DNA from: Glandiceps talaboti
Lineage: Eukaryota > Hemichordata > Enteropneusta > Spengelidae
Direction: 5' to 3'
DNA length: 37,500 nt
Assembly (NCBI RefSeq): GCF_964340395.1
Contig: NC_135562.1
Coordinates: forward strand, 14,993,796 to 15,031,295
Position numbers and translations under genes: made by a program. The notes below the pieces were generated by a model. It was not told where the DNA came from. It saw nothing but the letters and a program-made list of their open reading frames with translations, and did no database searches. Positions 35,993 through 37,500 of this stretch are shown here, one piece after another; within the stretch, counting starts at the first letter, position 1, and the number at the start of each line of letters is the position of its first letter.

Positions 35993-36540
35993 GAGCTCTC
36001 GTGTTAGTTTGATTGCAACTAACGCTACCCTATTACTTCTAATTGTCAATTGAAGCGCTTTTTTTCCTTACTGAGATGAGGTGAACTTTTCGCCTAACAG
36101 AAATGATAGAACCGAGGGGCTGAACGCAAATAGTCAAAGATGCAGAGTATACATTTCATTAGTAACATTATGAACGACAACCGCGGATTGGTTGGTTTGT
36201 GTTTGTGTGTGATTCACATATACAAGTTATTCGTTGTGACACCGGATGGAGAAAGCGTCGCGCGTCCATAACACGAGAACGTACCAATCATAATATTAAC
36301 CCACGTTTACAACGTGAACAAAATATCAAAAACATTCGTGTTCTCACAACTTTTTGAAGAACCCCACGAGCATTTTGGTCGAAAATTTGTTTAAATATTA
36401 ACAATTTTAGACAAATATAAATTCATTTATATTTATTTGAGGACATATACTAAAAAAAACCTATCCTGAATTTTTGTACCGGCAAACGTCTAGTTATGCC
36501 CAAGAGAATTTCAAGAAAGAATTTAGTATAAATACAATTT
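35993..36540. other. No feature recognised
   Basis: CpG-containing sequence with inverted CCAAT (GGATTGGTTGG, about 36185) and GCGTCGCGCG (about 36256). It could be promoter-like, but no gene is attached. Confidence 0.3.
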
Positions 36541-36599
36541 TTCATTCTAAAATTCTAATGTATTGATAGATGGACAGAAAGATGGGCCGTGACGAATTG

Positions 36600-36665
36600 A
36601 TAGATAGACGGAGAGACAGACAGACAGACAGGCAGACAGACAGACAGAGAGACAGACAGAGAGAC

Positions 36666-36710
<45 letters not shown>

Positions 36711-36840
36711 TAGCGTAAATGAGTGAGAGAGAGACAGAGGCGGAGATGAACATGACAGAGAGATAGCGAGATAGAGAGATAGAGAGGGGATGAGAGACAG
36801 AAAGGGGAAAAGTAGAAAATGTGGGGTTGGCTGGCTGGAT
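36600..36840. repeat. (GACA)n and purine-rich microsatellite
   Basis: GACA tetramers with GAGA interruptions to about 36711, then GAGA/GATA-like purine-rich sequence and a short (GGCT)(GGAT) run. Confidence 0.95.
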
Positions 36841-37398
36841 GGATGAATGGGAAGAGGAACGGACGGGCGGACACATCACATAAATTTCGTCAAGAACCAC
36901 CAAGTTGAAACTTCTTTTTCACCTCTTGTTCTAACAGTGGCACGATGTTGCCTAATGGGTGTTAACAGATATGTATATGTATTAGATGAACAATGCTTAT
37001 TCGTGAAGGTCATGAGCCCTTATGAGTCACGATTATTGTATGTTCATTTGATACATATGCATGTCTGCTAAGACCCACGGGGTAGTAATGTACCACAGCT
37101 AGGACAAAAGGGGTGAAACATAATTGCAATTTGATGTTTCTTGTCAATCGAACGAAATTTATGTGATGTGAAATCATAAAATGACTCTGTAGTATCCATA
37201 CCTGATGAAAATACCCTTATTTTATGGAGATGTGTTCCCCTGTACAGTAACACAATAGTAGTTGGACCGATATGAATATTTCATAATGCAATTTAACAAA
37301 TCAACTAAATAAGCCAGTAAAGTTACAGACTTTATCCCTTTAATCTAGCATACATTCAAACTTTTATTTTATGGTTGAGCCTTGCACTGAATTTTAAG
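36841..37398. other. No feature recognised
   Basis: Short frames only. Confidence 0.35.
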
Positions 37399-37441
37399 GG
37401 ACGTATGTATGTATGTATGTATGTATGTATGTATGTATGTA

Positions 37442-37495
<54 letters not shown>

Positions 37496-37500
37496 CGTGC
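37399..37500. repeat. (GTAT)n then (GT)n, running off the window
   Basis: GTAT tetramers to about 37445, then GT dinucleotides ending in GTGC words at the right edge. Confidence 0.98.

Overview
The window looks like a marine invertebrate nuclear genome. It is AT-rich and has spliceosomal introns, many compound microsatellites (AG, ATAC, GACA and AC families), several MITE families, a tRNA-derived SINE with a (TAAA)n tail, and scattered TACATGTA words. A lophotrochozoan such as a mollusc, or an invertebrate deuterostome, would fit, but nothing here settles the phylum. No bacterial or organellar gene organisation is present.

The one gene I can name is MRPL15 (mitochondrial large-subunit protein uL15m), on the minus strand. 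Its first three coding exons lie at 14726-14625, 6925-6771 and 2646-2481. Splice sites and phases match exactly (0, then a codon split TC|G, then 0), and together the exons encode about 141 residues from the initiator Met. The rest of the gene should lie left of base 1. Intron 1 is about 7.7 kb, intron 2 about 4.1 kb, and intron 3 is at least 2.48 kb. The start codon sits in a YY1-like AAGATGGCGGC motif, with a ZNF143/THAP11-like element just upstream.

Layout from left to right: intron 3 with an (ACAT)n block (1-2480); exon 3; intron 2 with half of a fold-back MITE running into a 3-kb, roughly 56-copy satellite of 54-bp units, then a 171-bp hAT-like MITE; exon 2; intron 1 with a TTAGGCC-ended MITE, two degenerate minisatellites (one carrying RFX X-box palindromes) and a 121-bp MITE with a clear target duplication; exon 1 and promoter. 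About 1 kb upstream, on the same strand, is a probable last exon and poly(A) signal of an unidentified neighbour (15.77-16.15 kb).

From about 16.2 kb to the right end I could not name any gene. That half holds microsatellites, a SINE, second and third copies of the MITE families, a roughly 980-bp TIR element next to TTAA, a 43-bp minisatellite present at two loci in opposite orientation, and a few low-confidence ORFs or exon-like segments. Most long open frames in this window are artefacts of simple repeats.
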